From the NCBI RefSeq assembly GCF_036894955.1, contig NZ_CP145905.1, positions 5,665,001-5,729,000 of the forward strand: a DNA stretch of 64,000 bases, read 5' to 3'. This DNA comes from Paenibacillus sp. KS-LC4. GTDB taxonomy: Bacteria; Bacillota; Bacilli; Paenibacillales; Paenibacillaceae. The notes under the pieces are model-generated. The model saw nothing but the letters and a program-made list of their open reading frames with translations. It was not told the origin of the DNA and ran no database searches. The position numbers were made by a program, and so were the translations under genes. How positions within the stretch are numbered: position 1 is the first letter of the stretch; each line of letters opens with the position of its first letter. This document shows, piece after piece, positions 42,212 to 50,918 of this stretch.

Positions 42212-43003
42212 TTAAACCCCTTTGACGATTCGCGTACCTACTCCGCCCTCGCGCACGGCCTTAGTCAATACGCCCGGCTCCTCGCCGCTGACGATGACAA
42301 CCTCCTGCACCTGTCCTTGAATGCATTGGACAGCTGCGCGGACTTTGGGAATCATTCCGCCATATATTTCTCCGCTTGCGATCATCTCGTCAATATCGGC
42401 AACGGTCACTACAGGCAATACCTGCTTCATACCATCAACCGTACGCATAATGCCCGGCACATCGGTCACTACGATCATTTGATGAACGCCCAGATGGGAA
42501 GCGACTGCACCAGCCGCGGTATCTGCATTAATGTTATAGCGCTGCCCTTGTGCGTCAATGCCTACCGGCGCAATAACAGGAATATATCCCATCGCCATTA
42601 CACCCTCTATAACAGCAGCGTTGATGTCCGTCACATCGCCTACAAAGCCAATCTCATCGGCGTTTGCGACCGGACGAGCGGTTATAAGCTGACCATCCAC
42701 ACCGGATAAGCCGAGCGCCTGTGCGCCGCAGGAGGACATTTTTCGCACAATCTCCTTGTTGATGCGTCCAGACAACACCATCTCTACAACGTCAAGAACC
42801 GCATCGCTAGTCTTACGCAGCCCGCCGACAAACTCAGTCTCAATGCCCAGCTTCGCAAGCGTCTCCGAAATCGCCGGTCCGCCGCCATGCACAATAACCG
42901 GGCTAACGCCGGATTGCTGCAACTCCCGCAGCTCGCCAAAGAAAGATTCAGGCAGCGCAGCCAGTGTACTGCCGCCGCATTTCATTACAAATCGTTGCGT
43001 CAT
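42212..43003 (-). CDS. argB: Acetylglutamate kinase
   Basis: Phosphorylates N-acetylglutamate, 263 residues. Nucleotide- and substrate-binding glycine loops are clear (VMKCGGSTLA, VIVHGGGPAISETLAKLG, FVGGLRKTSD), as is AGAVASHLGVHQMIVVTDVPGIM. ATG 43003 follows AAAGGAG; the frame is open 13 codons more. In many bacteria this enzyme is feedback-inhibited by arginine, but the N-terminal arginine-binding extension is absent here, which suits an ArgJ-type cyclic pathway. Confidence 0.96.
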   Translation of the reverse strand: MTQRFVMKCGGSTLAALPESFFGELRELQQSGVSPVIVHGGGPAISETLAKLGIETEFVGGLRKTSDAVLDVVEMVLSGRINKEIVRKMSSCGAQALGLSGVDGQLITARPVANADEIGFVGDVTDINAAVIEGVMAMGYIPVIAPVGIDAQGQRYNINADTAAGAVASHLGVHQMIVVTDVPGIMRTVDGMKQVLPVVTVADIDEMIASGEIYGGMIPKVRAAVQCIQGQVQEVVIVSGEEPGVLTKAVREGGVGTRIVKGV

Positions 43004-43048
43004 GCTATTATGAGCTCCTTTATCGCTTAATGCTTGCCTCAAGCACCG

Positions 43049-44290
43049 TTATGTACGGTAAGCCGCATTAATTCGCACGTAGTCATAAGTCAGGTCACAG
43101 CCCCAAGCTGTTGCTGCGCCCGCTTCCATATGCAGGTCCACATGAATGACGACCGTATCGCCCTTCAAATACTCCAAAGCTTTCTCCTCATCAAAAGCGA
43201 CCGGCTTCGACTGTTGCAGCGTTACAATGCTGCCCAGTGCAATATCAACCGTATCCGGGTTGACAGGCTCGCCAGCACGTCCTACTGCTGCAATAATCCG
43301 CCCCCAGTTCGCGTCTGCGCCAAATACAGCAGATTTAACAAGGGAAGAACCAATGACGGTCTTCGCAATCGCCTGTGCCGATGCATCACTAACCGCTCCG
43401 CGCACTTGAACCTCGACCAGCTTCGTAGCGCCTTCGCCATCACGCGCAATCGCCTTCGCAAGCACCTCGCACACATAGCGAAGCGCCGCGCCGAAAGCAG
43501 CCCAGCCTTCATGCTGCGGGTTAAGCTCGCTATTGCCAGCAAGTCCGCTTGCCATCGCAACGAGCATATCGTTCGTGCTTGTATCGCCATCGACCGTAAT
43601 CATATTAAAAGTATGGTTCGTCGCTTCACGCAGCTGCTGTTGCAGCGCTTCGCTGCCTATCGCCGCATCCGTCGTAACGAAACCAAGCATCGTTGCCATG
43701 TTTGGGTGGATCATGCCGGAGCCTTTCGCCGCTCCAGCGATATGGATGAGCTGTCCATCAATTTCAACGGACACGCATACCATTTTTTGCACCAAATCGG
43801 TCGTCAAAATCGCTTGGCAGAAGCTTTCTGCCGCTTGCTTGTCGGAAGCCAGCTTCGCTGGCAGCTCACTGATCCCGCTGCGCACGTTGTCCATCTTAAG
43901 CAGCTCGCCAATGACGCCAGTAGAAGCTACTGCTACCTCATCCGCTGCAACACCAACACGCTCAGCGAATTTGTTGCGCATCTCATAAGCATCCGCTTCG
44001 CCCTGCTCACCCGTGCAAGCATTGGCATTGCCGCTATTAACCAGCACAGCACGCAGGCGACCGCCTGCGCCAATGCTTTCACGCGTCACCTTAAGCGGTG
44101 CCGCCTGAAACACATTTGTCGTGTACACGCCCGCCGCCGCTGCAGGAACCTCGCAAACAATCGCACCAAGGTCATTGCGCGTCGTTTTTTTGAGGCCGCA
44201 GTGAATGCCGCCCGCTGTAAAGCCCTTCGGTGTTGTAATCGAGCCTTCCGCCACAACCGTATAAAGGAGTGCTGTGTGTTCCTGTCCCAT
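43049..44290 (-). CDS. argJ: Bifunctional ornithine acetyltransferase / N-acetylglutamate synthase
   Basis: Recycles the acetyl group from N-acetylornithine to glutamate, and in bifunctional forms also uses acetyl-CoA. The 413-residue precursor cleaves itself before the Thr in HPNMATMLGFVTTD, giving alpha and beta chains; the motif is intact. GNANACTG and DGDTSTNDM are also typical. It lies between argC and argB, with 49- and 45-base gaps. Confidence 0.96.
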   Translation of the reverse strand: MGQEHTALLYTVVAEGSITTPKGFTAGGIHCGLKKTTRNDLGAIVCEVPAAAAGVYTTNVFQAAPLKVTRESIGAGGRLRAVLVNSGNANACTGEQGEADAYEMRNKFAERVGVAADEVAVASTGVIGELLKMDNVRSGISELPAKLASDKQAAESFCQAILTTDLVQKMVCVSVEIDGQLIHIAGAAKGSGMIHPNMATMLGFVTTDAAIGSEALQQQLREATNHTFNMITVDGDTSTNDMLVAMASGLAGNSELNPQHEGWAAFGAALRYVCEVLAKAIARDGEGATKLVEVQVRGAVSDASAQAIAKTVIGSSLVKSAVFGADANWGRIIAAVGRAGEPVNPDTVDIALGSIVTLQQSKPVAFDEEKALEYLKGDTVVIHVDLHMEAGAATAWGCDLTYDYVRINAAYRT

Positions 44291-44339
44291 AATTACATCG
44301 TTCTCCTTCGCTTCATGCTAAATTAGATTATGCTGCTTC

Positions 44340-45389
44340 TTATGGATAAACAGGAACAAACTGCAATCCAAGCGTCTCATCCCAGCCCATCATGAGGTTC
44401 ATATTCTGAATCGCTTGTCCAGCTGCGCCCTTGACCAAATTATCAATAACCGAAACAATCGTCACTCGGCCTGTACGGCTATCGAACGCAAACCCGATAT
44501 CGCAGTAATTTGAGCCCCATACTTCCTTCGTTGCAGGAAATTGTCCTTCTGGACGCAAGCGCACAAATGGACGGTTCTCATAATAGCTGCTGTACAGCTC
44601 CATAAAATCAGCTGCGCTTCTGCCATCCTTCACCGTTGCATACATCGTCGTCATAATGCCGCGAGTCATCGGCACGAGATGGGTCGAGAATGTGGTCACA
44701 ACGGGGCTCCCCGCAACATCGGAAAGCACCATTTCGATTTCAGGAGTATGCTGATGCTGATTCAGCTTATACGCCTTTAAACTCTCGTTCAGCTCCGAAT
44801 AATGCGTACCGAGGCTAGCGCCGCGTCCTGCGCCGGAAACACCCGATTTCGCATCAATAATAATGCTGTTCGGGTCAATAAAGCCTGCTTGTACGGCCGG
44901 AACTAGGCCCAGAAGCGCTGCCGTAACGTAGCAGCCGGGATTGGAAATGAGCTTCGCACCAAGTACACGGTCGCCATACACTTCAGCTAGTCCATATACC
45001 GCTTGCTTCAAATACTCCTCATCCGCCGCCGGCTTTTTGTACCATTTCTCATATAATGCTCTATCTTGCAGGCGGTAGTCGCCGGATAAATCAATGACTT
45101 TAAGGCCAGTCGCCAGCAAACTAGGTGCCAGTTTGGAAGCGACAGCTGCTGGTGTTGCCAAAAATACAACATCCGCCTTGCTGCGAATCGCCTGTGGCTC
45201 TACATCATCAAGCAGCTCTTCACGAATGCTTATCAAGTGCGGGTATCCTTCCGTTATCGGCGTCCCCGCGCTGGATGATGAAATAACCGAGGTCACCTCA
45301 GCAAGAGGATGTGAGGCTAACAATCGAATAAGCTCAACGCCGCCGTAGCCAGTTGAACCAATAATAGCTATTTTCAGTTTTTCGCTCAT
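44340..45389 (-). CDS. argC: N-acetyl-gamma-glutamyl-phosphate reductase
   Basis: NADPH-dependent reductase, 349 residues. It has the dinucleotide loop IIGSTGYGGVELIRLL, catalytic Cys in SNPGCYVTAALLGL, and HQHTPEIE. It is the first gene of argCJBDFGH. ATG 45389 is preferred to the ATG three codons earlier because the AGGGAG signal would be too close to the latter. A promoter with an ARG-box-like element lies about 85 bases upstream. Confidence 0.96.
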   Translation of the reverse strand: MSEKLKIAIIGSTGYGGVELIRLLASHPLAEVTSVISSSSAGTPITEGYPHLISIREELLDDVEPQAIRSKADVVFLATPAAVASKLAPSLLATGLKVIDLSGDYRLQDRALYEKWYKKPAADEEYLKQAVYGLAEVYGDRVLGAKLISNPGCYVTAALLGLVPAVQAGFIDPNSIIIDAKSGVSGAGRGASLGTHYSELNESLKAYKLNQHQHTPEIEMVLSDVAGSPVVTTFSTHLVPMTRGIMTTMYATVKDGRSAADFMELYSSYYENRPFVRLRPEGQFPATKEVWGSNYCDIGFAFDSRTGRVTIVSVIDNLVKGAAGQAIQNMNLMMGWDETLGLQFVPVYP

Positions 45390-45466
45390 ATCCTTCATCT
45401 CTCCCTATGAGACTATCTAAAAGTATATTGTACATGATTCGGCAGTCGATTAAAACACACTGTTTT

Positions 45467-45486
45467 TCCGTATTATTATACATGCC
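45467..45486 (-). promoter_or_regulatory. ARG-box-like operator of the arginine operon
   Basis: On the minus strand ATGTATAATAATACG fits the ArgR/AhrC half-box pattern TGNATWWWWATNCA with one mismatch. It covers the -10 box of the argC promoter, so repression by an arginine-bound ArgR/AhrC is likely. Confidence 0.55.
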
Positions 45487-45503
45487 ATTCTATATTAATA
45501 CAA
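45475..45503 (-). promoter_or_regulatory. Sigma-A promoter of argCJBDFGH
   Basis: On the minus strand TTGTAT (45503-45498), 17-base spacer, perfect TATAAT (45480-45475). A second TACAAT at 45433-45428 could be another -10 box without a good -35. Confidence 0.65.
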
Positions 45504-45586
45504 TGCGCGGATGGATGTATTTTTGTATCGCGCAAGCTAACACGACGCGCTGTTAGGGCGCCCAATCGAGTGCCTAATCGCTATTT

Positions 45587-46510
45587 TCACTCCAGCTTAA
45601 ACCCTTCGCCTACTACCTCTGATGTGTTGCTGATGATGACAAATGCGCCCGGGTCCACTGTCCGAACGAGCTGCTTGAGCTTCGCCACCTCCATCTGCCC
45701 TACAACGACCATCAGCACGGTCCGTCCTTCCCCGCTGTAGCCGCCATGTCCATCAAGCCTCGTCAAACCGCGGTCGAGATCATAAAGGATCGCCTCCGAC
45801 ACTTTTTCAGGCTCGCTGCTAATGATGAAAGCAACCTTCGACACCGGCAGGCCGCTTTGGATAATATCAATCGTTTTGCTCGTTACAAATAACCCGACTA
45901 AAGCATACAACGCTACTTCCGGAGAAATAAGCAGGCCTGCTGCAATGATGACACATCCGTCAAAAATAGCGACAGCGAGCCCGAGCGACAATCCCGTATA
46001 ACGATGTAAAATTTGCGCAGCCAAGCCGAGACCGCCTGTCGAGCCGCCCCCGCGAAAGACAATGCCGAGACCGAGACCAACGCCGATCCCTCCATATATA
46101 GCAGCAAGCAAGGGATTATGTGTGGGTGTTTCCCAATGGGATGTGAGCAGAACGAATAGCGGAAGCACAACGGAGCCAAGCGCCACCTTAAGCGCATAAC
46201 GCTTGCCCAGCAGCCACAGCCCTACAAAAAACAAGGGGATATTTACAGCCCACTGCGTATAAGCTGGCGAAATGCCGGCAAAGCGCTGGACCAAAATCGA
46301 AATGCCGGAAACGCCGCCTGAGGCAATTTCATTGGGCACTAGAAATAAGTTAAAGCTTGCCGCCATTAGAAAAGAGCCCAGCAGCACCTGCAGCATGCTC
46401 CAAGTGAGCTGTTTTTCTGGGCTTAGCGGTTTTTTTATCCGTTTATTTTTGACCGTCGATTTAGCTGTGTACGACCTGCGGCTGTCTTTTTCATTCTTTT
46501 CTTCCACCAT
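45587..46510 (-). CDS. YitT family membrane protein with DUF2179 domain
   Basis: About 307 residues: a charged N-terminal stretch, five to six TM helices (VLLGSFLMAASFNLFLVPNEIASGGVSGISIL onward), and a soluble C-terminal DUF2179 (about 225-305). The family is common in Firmicutes with several paralogues; its function is unknown. Its place next to prfB matches B. subtilis yvjA. ATG 46510 follows AGGTGGG by six bases; an in-frame GTG at 46522 is less likely. Downstream (45399-45586) no clear terminator is seen, only a 6-base hairpin at 45537-45556. Confidence 0.88.
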   Translation of the reverse strand: MVEEKNEKDSRRSYTAKSTVKNKRIKKPLSPEKQLTWSMLQVLLGSFLMAASFNLFLVPNEIASGGVSGISILVQRFAGISPAYTQWAVNIPLFFVGLWLLGKRYALKVALGSVVLPLFVLLTSHWETPTHNPLLAAIYGGIGVGLGLGIVFRGGGSTGGLGLAAQILHRYTGLSLGLAVAIFDGCVIIAAGLLISPEVALYALVGLFVTSKTIDIIQSGLPVSKVAFIISSEPEKVSEAILYDLDRGLTRLDGHGGYSGEGRTVLMVVVGQMEVAKLKQLVRTVDPGAFVIISNTSEVVGEGFKLE

Positions 46511-46554
46511 ATTAAATCCCACCTAAGTTCATAAAGTCTTAAGTAAATCGCTCA

Positions 46555-46598
46555 TAAAAAAGAAGAGTTCCACCCTTATTCGAGTCGGAACTCTTCTT
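46555..46598 (-). terminator. Terminator of prfB
   Basis: AAGAAGAGTTCC pairs perfectly with GGAACTCTTCTT, then a run of T on the minus strand. It lies 135 bases past the prfB stop and before the yitT-type gene. Confidence 0.85.
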
Positions 46599-46733
46599 AG
46601 CTTACGTCAATATGGCTTGATCCATGCGTATTCAACCATATCCTGCATTCCTTCAGCCTTATATCCTTGTAGCCTTTAACCGCAAATGCTCTCCACTCAG
46701 GCTAGCTTATAGAAACGCCGCAATCGGCAGCTA

Positions 46734-47841
46734 TTAGTCGTGGCGAATTTGATGGCGTAAATATCCGTTGATAAACGCATTCAGATCGCCATCCATTACG
46801 GCGCCAACATTGCCCGTTTCCACCGATGTACGATGATCCTTGACCATGCTGTAAGGATGAAAAACATAAGAGCGAATTTGGCTGCCCCAGGCAATATCCG
46901 ATTGCTCGCCGCGAATTTCCGCGAGATGCTGCCGCTGCTCCTCAATTCTCCGCTCATAAAGCTTGGAACGCAGCATATTCATGGCGCGCTCACGGTTCTG
47001 AATTTGCGAACGCTCCTGCTGGCAGGCAACGACGATGCCCGAAGGAATATGCGTAATACGAATCGCCGATTCCGTCTTGTTGACATGCTGCCCGCCCGCC
47101 CCGCTCGCGCGGTATGTATCGACCTTCAAATCCTCGTTGCGGATTTCGATTTCGATGTCATCAGTAATTTCTGGCACGACATCGCAGGATGCGAAGGAGG
47201 TATGACGACGACCTGACGCATCAAATGGCGAAATGCGAACGAGCCGGTGTACACCCTTCTCTGCCTTAAGATAACCATAAGCATTATAGCCCTTGACCAA
47301 AATCGTGACGCTCTTGATGCCCGCCTCATCACCTGGCAAAAAATCAAGCAGCTCGACCTTAAAGCCGCTTTTCTCCGCCCAGCGCGTATACATCCGGTAC
47401 AGCATTTGGCCCCAGTCCTGCGACTCCGTGCCGCCTGCGCCAGGGTGCAGCTCTACGATAGCATTGAGCTTATCATACGGCTGATTGAGCAGCAGCGTCA
47501 GCTCAAAATCATTCAGCTTGCTGAGCAGCTTGGACGTTCCCTCCATCAGCTCATGCTCAAGCGACTCATCCTGCTCCTCTTCCGCAAGCTCCAGCATCGT
47601 CTGCAAGTCTTCCATCTCACCATTTAAACGTAAATATTGATCAACGACCGATTTGACAGCATTCATTTCGGAAATGACGTTTTGCGCCTTGTCGTTATCA
47701 TCCCAAAAATCAGGCGCCGTCATTTTTTCCTCGTAGTTTGCGATCAGCTCGTATTTAAGATCTAAGTCAAAGAGACCCCCTAAGATCTTGGAGCCGCTTC
47801 GCTATTTCTCGCAAGTCCTGCTTTACCGTTGGTTCTATCAT
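46734..47841 (-). CDS. prfB: Peptide chain release factor 2, with programmed +1 frameshift
   Basis: Terminates translation at UGA and UAA. The gene is in two frames: 47841-47770 codes for 24 residues (MIEPTVKQDLREIAKRLQDL, then RGSL) and reaches an in-frame TGA at 47769-47767. Skipping the T at 47769 continues with DLDLKYELIANYEEKMTAPDFWDD down to 46734. The joined protein has 368 residues, the RF2 norm. The stop-codon recognition tripeptide SPF (ISPFDASGRRHTSF) and the catalytic GGQ (GAGGQHVNKTESAIR) are present. AGGTGA lies upstream of the ATG. secA lies upstream in the same direction. Confidence 0.96.
47766..47781 (-). other. RF2 autoregulatory +1 frameshift signal
   Basis: AGGGGG-TCT-CTT-TGA-C on the minus strand: an internal Shine-Dalgarno three bases before the slippery CTT and a poorly terminating TGA-C. 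This is the classic prfB recoding site. When RF2 is scarce, ribosomes slip by +1 and make more RF2. Confidence 0.95.
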
Positions 47842-47895
47842 AGCGCACGCTTCACCTCAAATTTCTTATCTTGTCTGGTCGCCCAGCTTGTACTT

Positions 47896-47999
47896 TAAAT
47901 ATAAGAATTTATAAGTATTTCCCCTTATAAATAGGCTTATATTTCTAAGGCAATGCTCTTCGCACGTCCTAGAAGGACGACGAAGTCGTTTTTGCTTGC
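47896..47999 (-). repeat. Two-hairpin intergenic repeat, copy E
   Basis: In opposite orientation to copies A to D. Read on the minus strand: AAGCAAAAACGAC, then CGTCC-TTCT-AGGACG, then GAAATATAAGCC, ending in CTTATATTT. Its long stem AAATATAAG/CTTATATTT continues with TTTATAAG/CTTATAAA. It is about 80% identical to copy A. It lies between secA and prfB. The same 262-base gap also holds AACGCGCC/GGCGCGTT (48019-48078), a hairpin with a large structured loop just past the secA stop. Confidence 0.8.
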
Positions 48000-48103
48000 T
48001 ATGCTGCTTGATGGCATAAACGCGCCTGCTGCGAAGCGTTGCAGCCTTTGCCGCATCTCTTTCGCACACTGGCGCGTTAAGCCTTGCCTATCTGATCAGC
48101 ACC

Positions 48104-50608
48104 TTATTTACCGTGGCACTGCTTGTATTTCTTGCCGCTGCCGCATGGGCAATCATCATTGCGCCCGACCCGCTCCAGACGCTTCGCCGGACGTTTCTCT
48201 TGGCTCTCGCCTGGGCTGTTCGTCGTCGTCTGACCTTGAGCCACCTCTTGACGCTCCAGGTTGCTCTCTACGCGCGACTTCATAATATATTTGGCAACTT
48301 CCTCTTGAATCGTATCAATCATCGCCTTGAACATCTCAAAGCCCTCAAATTGATACTCGCGAAGCGGATCTGTGCCGCCATATGCCCGAAGGTGAATACC
48401 TTGACGAAGCTGATCCATTGCATCTATGTGATCCATCCATTTGCTGTCAACCGCGCGAAGCGAGACGACCTTCTCGAATTCACGCATAGTTGCTTCGCCC
48501 AGCTCAGCTTCACGCTCGTCATAGTAAGCAACAACTTTGTCATAAATAAATTGTGTGATTTCCTCAATTTCTTTACCCCAAATGTCGTCTCTCGTGATGG
48601 TGCCTTCGTTGAGCAGGTTGGCATCTACGTAATCAATAATAGCCTCCAAGTCCCACTCTTCCGGAATATCCTCCGTACAATGAGCTTCAACCGTGCGGCC
48701 AATAACCGCTTTAATCATTTCCATGACGATTTCACGGATATTATCTGAAGTAAGCACGTCCAGACGCTGCTTGTAAATGACCTCGCGCTGTTGATTCATG
48801 ACATCATCATATTGGAGAACGACTTTACGCTGGTCGAAGTTGTTTCCTTCTACTCGCTTCTGAGCCGATTCTACTGCACGGGTGATCATCCGGCTTTCGA
48901 TCGGTTGATCCTCTTCCAGACCAAGGCGATCCATCATGGCCATAATGTTTTCCGAGCCAAAACGACGCATTAGTTCATCCTCCAGCGACAAATAAAACTG
49001 GGATGAGCCCGGATCGCCTTGACGTCCGGCACGACCACGCAGCTGGTTATCAATCCGGCGGCTCTCATGGCGCTCCGTACCAATAATATGAAGACCGCCA
49101 AATTCGGCTACGCCTTCGCCAAGCATAATGTCCGTACCGCGTCCTGCCATGTTCGTTGCAATCGTAACAGCTCCCGCTTGTCCAGCACGCGAAATAATTT
49201 CAGCCTCTTCCGCATGGAACTTCGCATTGAGCACTTTATGTCCAACGCCGCGGCGTTTGAGCATATCTGACAGCTTCTCGGAGTTTTCAATAGAAATTGT
49301 GCCAACCAGCACGGGCTGATTTTTCGCGTGACGAGCAACGATCTCCTCGACAACAGCTTTGAACTTGCCTGCTTCCGATTTATAGACGACATCTTGAAGA
49401 TCTTTACGAATCATGGAACGGTTCGTTGGAACCTGAATAACGTCCAGTCCATAAATACGCTTAAACTCTTCTTCCTCAGTCTTCGCCGTACCGGTCATGC
49501 CCGCAAGCTTGCGGTACATCCGGAAATAGTTTTGGAAGGTAATTGTCGCCAAGGTCATGCTCTCATTTTGAACCTTGAGTTGCTCCTTCGCTTCTATCGC
49601 TTGATGCAAGCCATCGCTGTAGCGACGTCCCGACATTAAACGTCCCGTAAACTCATCGACGATAATAACCTCGTCATCTTGAACGACATAATCGACATCG
49701 CGCTTCATGATAACATTAGCTTTAAGTGCCTGTTGGATATGATGATTGAGCGTTACATTTTCATGATCAAAAAGATTTTCAATGTGGAACGCCTTCTCAG
49801 CCTTCTCCACACCTTCCTCCGTCAGCATGACGTTGCGCAGCTTTACATCAATCGTATAATCCTCTTCCGCCTTCAAACGGCTCAGGAAGCGGTCTGCTGC
49901 GTAATAAAGCTCTGTCGATTTGGCAGCCTGTCCCGAAATAATAAGCGGCGTACGCGCCTCGTCGACGAGAATGGAATCCACTTCATCAATAATCGAGAAA
50001 TAAAGCGGGCGCTGCACCATCTGTTCCTTGTATAGAACCATATTGTCGCGCAAGTAATCGAAGCCAAATTCATTGTTCGTACCGTACGTGATATCGCAAG
50101 CATAGGCGCTTTGCTTCTCTTCATGCGATAAGCCGTTCAGGTTACAGCCGACCGTCATGCCGAGGAAATTGTAAAGCTGAGCCATTAGCTGGCTGTCACG
50201 AGAGGCCAAATAATCATTGACCGTTACGACGTGTACGCCTTTCTCCAATAGCGCATTCAAATATACAGGCAGTGTTGCCACGAGTGTTTTACCTTCACCG
50301 GTTCTCATCTCAGCGATTTTGCCTTCATGAAGAACGATGCCGCCCATCAGCTGCACATCAAAATGACGCATGCCGAGCGTACGCTTCGAGGCTTCACGCG
50401 TAACGGCAAAAGCTTCTGGCAATATTTGATCAATCGTCTCCCCTTTTGCAAGGCGAGCTCTGAATTGTGCCGTTTTAGCTGTAAGCTCCTCATCGGACAA
50501 AGCCGATATGGTTGACTCTAGTGCATTAATTTCTTCTACTTTACGCGTGAGGCGTTTAACCTCGCGCTCGTTCGCATCACCAAATATTTTTTTCACTAAT
50601 CCGAGCAT
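48104..50608 (-). CDS. secA: Preprotein translocase ATPase SecA
   Basis: The motor that drives secretory proteins through SecYEG. The 834 residues have Walker A MRTGEGKT at 101-108, the DEVDSILVDEARTPLIISG Walker B, GRAGRQGDPGSSQFYLSLEDEL, helical scaffold and wing domains, a variable linker (EVAQGQTTTNSPGESQEKRPAK), and the C-terminal zinc-binding tail CPCGSGKKYKQCHG that binds SecB or lipids. ATG 50608 follows GAAAGGGG. prfB follows on the same strand, as in B. subtilis. Confidence 0.98.
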   Translation of the reverse strand: MLGLVKKIFGDANEREVKRLTRKVEEINALESTISALSDEELTAKTAQFRARLAKGETIDQILPEAFAVTREASKRTLGMRHFDVQLMGGIVLHEGKIAEMRTGEGKTLVATLPVYLNALLEKGVHVVTVNDYLASRDSQLMAQLYNFLGMTVGCNLNGLSHEEKQSAYACDITYGTNNEFGFDYLRDNMVLYKEQMVQRPLYFSIIDEVDSILVDEARTPLIISGQAAKSTELYYAADRFLSRLKAEEDYTIDVKLRNVMLTEEGVEKAEKAFHIENLFDHENVTLNHHIQQALKANVIMKRDVDYVVQDDEVIIVDEFTGRLMSGRRYSDGLHQAIEAKEQLKVQNESMTLATITFQNYFRMYRKLAGMTGTAKTEEEEFKRIYGLDVIQVPTNRSMIRKDLQDVVYKSEAGKFKAVVEEIVARHAKNQPVLVGTISIENSEKLSDMLKRRGVGHKVLNAKFHAEEAEIISRAGQAGAVTIATNMAGRGTDIMLGEGVAEFGGLHIIGTERHESRRIDNQLRGRAGRQGDPGSSQFYLSLEDELMRRFGSENIMAMMDRLGLEEDQPIESRMITRAVESAQKRVEGNNFDQRKVVLQYDDVMNQQREVIYKQRLDVLTSDNIREIVMEMIKAVIGRTVEAHCTEDIPEEWDLEAIIDYVDANLLNEGTITRDDIWGKEIEEITQFIYDKVVAYYDEREAELGEATMREFEKVVSLRAVDSKWMDHIDAMDQLRQGIHLRAYGGTDPLREYQFEGFEMFKAMIDTIQEEVAKYIMKSRVESNLERQEVAQGQTTTNSPGESQEKRPAKRLERVGRNDDCPCGSGKKYKQCHGK

Positions 50609-50698
50609 GGGCTTCCCCTTTCACCTTACGCTTGTTTGCCTTAAATTGTAACAGTTTGCAGGATGCACCGCAACGCATCACCATTATTTTCAGGTAAG

Positions 50699-50707
50699 AA
50701 TATAACA
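50699..50707 (-). promoter_or_regulatory. Extended -10 promoter candidate for secA
   Basis: TGTTATATT on the minus strand fits TGnTATAAT with one mismatch, about 90 bases before secA. No clear -35 is seen. The rest of the 310-base gap (50609-50918) holds only the hpf terminator. Confidence 0.4.
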
Positions 50708-50838
50708 AACCTTTCGAAAAGAAAAAGGCGAGCCGTCTATGTTTTCAACTGAGTTCATTATACATCGCGCAGAGGGCGAAATCAAAATGTCTCCCTATAA
50801 AAAACAGCACGGTCTCCTATGGATAAATACTCCATGCC

Positions 50839-50880
50839 AAAAAAATATAAAAGCCCTCCCTCCCGTAGGAGGAAAGGCTT
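50839..50880 (-). terminator. Terminator of hpf
   Basis: AAGCC...CCTCC paired with GGAGG...GGCTT around a short TACG loop, then TTATATTTTTTT on the minus strand, 39 bases past the hpf stop. Confidence 0.85.
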
Positions 50881-50918
50881 GAAATTGCAATAAATGTATA
50901 AGTACGACTGGCCTTCTG

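Noticed and set aside
48019..48078. Large hairpin after secA as a T-box or riboswitch
   Set aside because: Only one 8-base stem with a variable loop, located downstream of secA and upstream of prfB. No conserved T-box or other riboswitch core is present.
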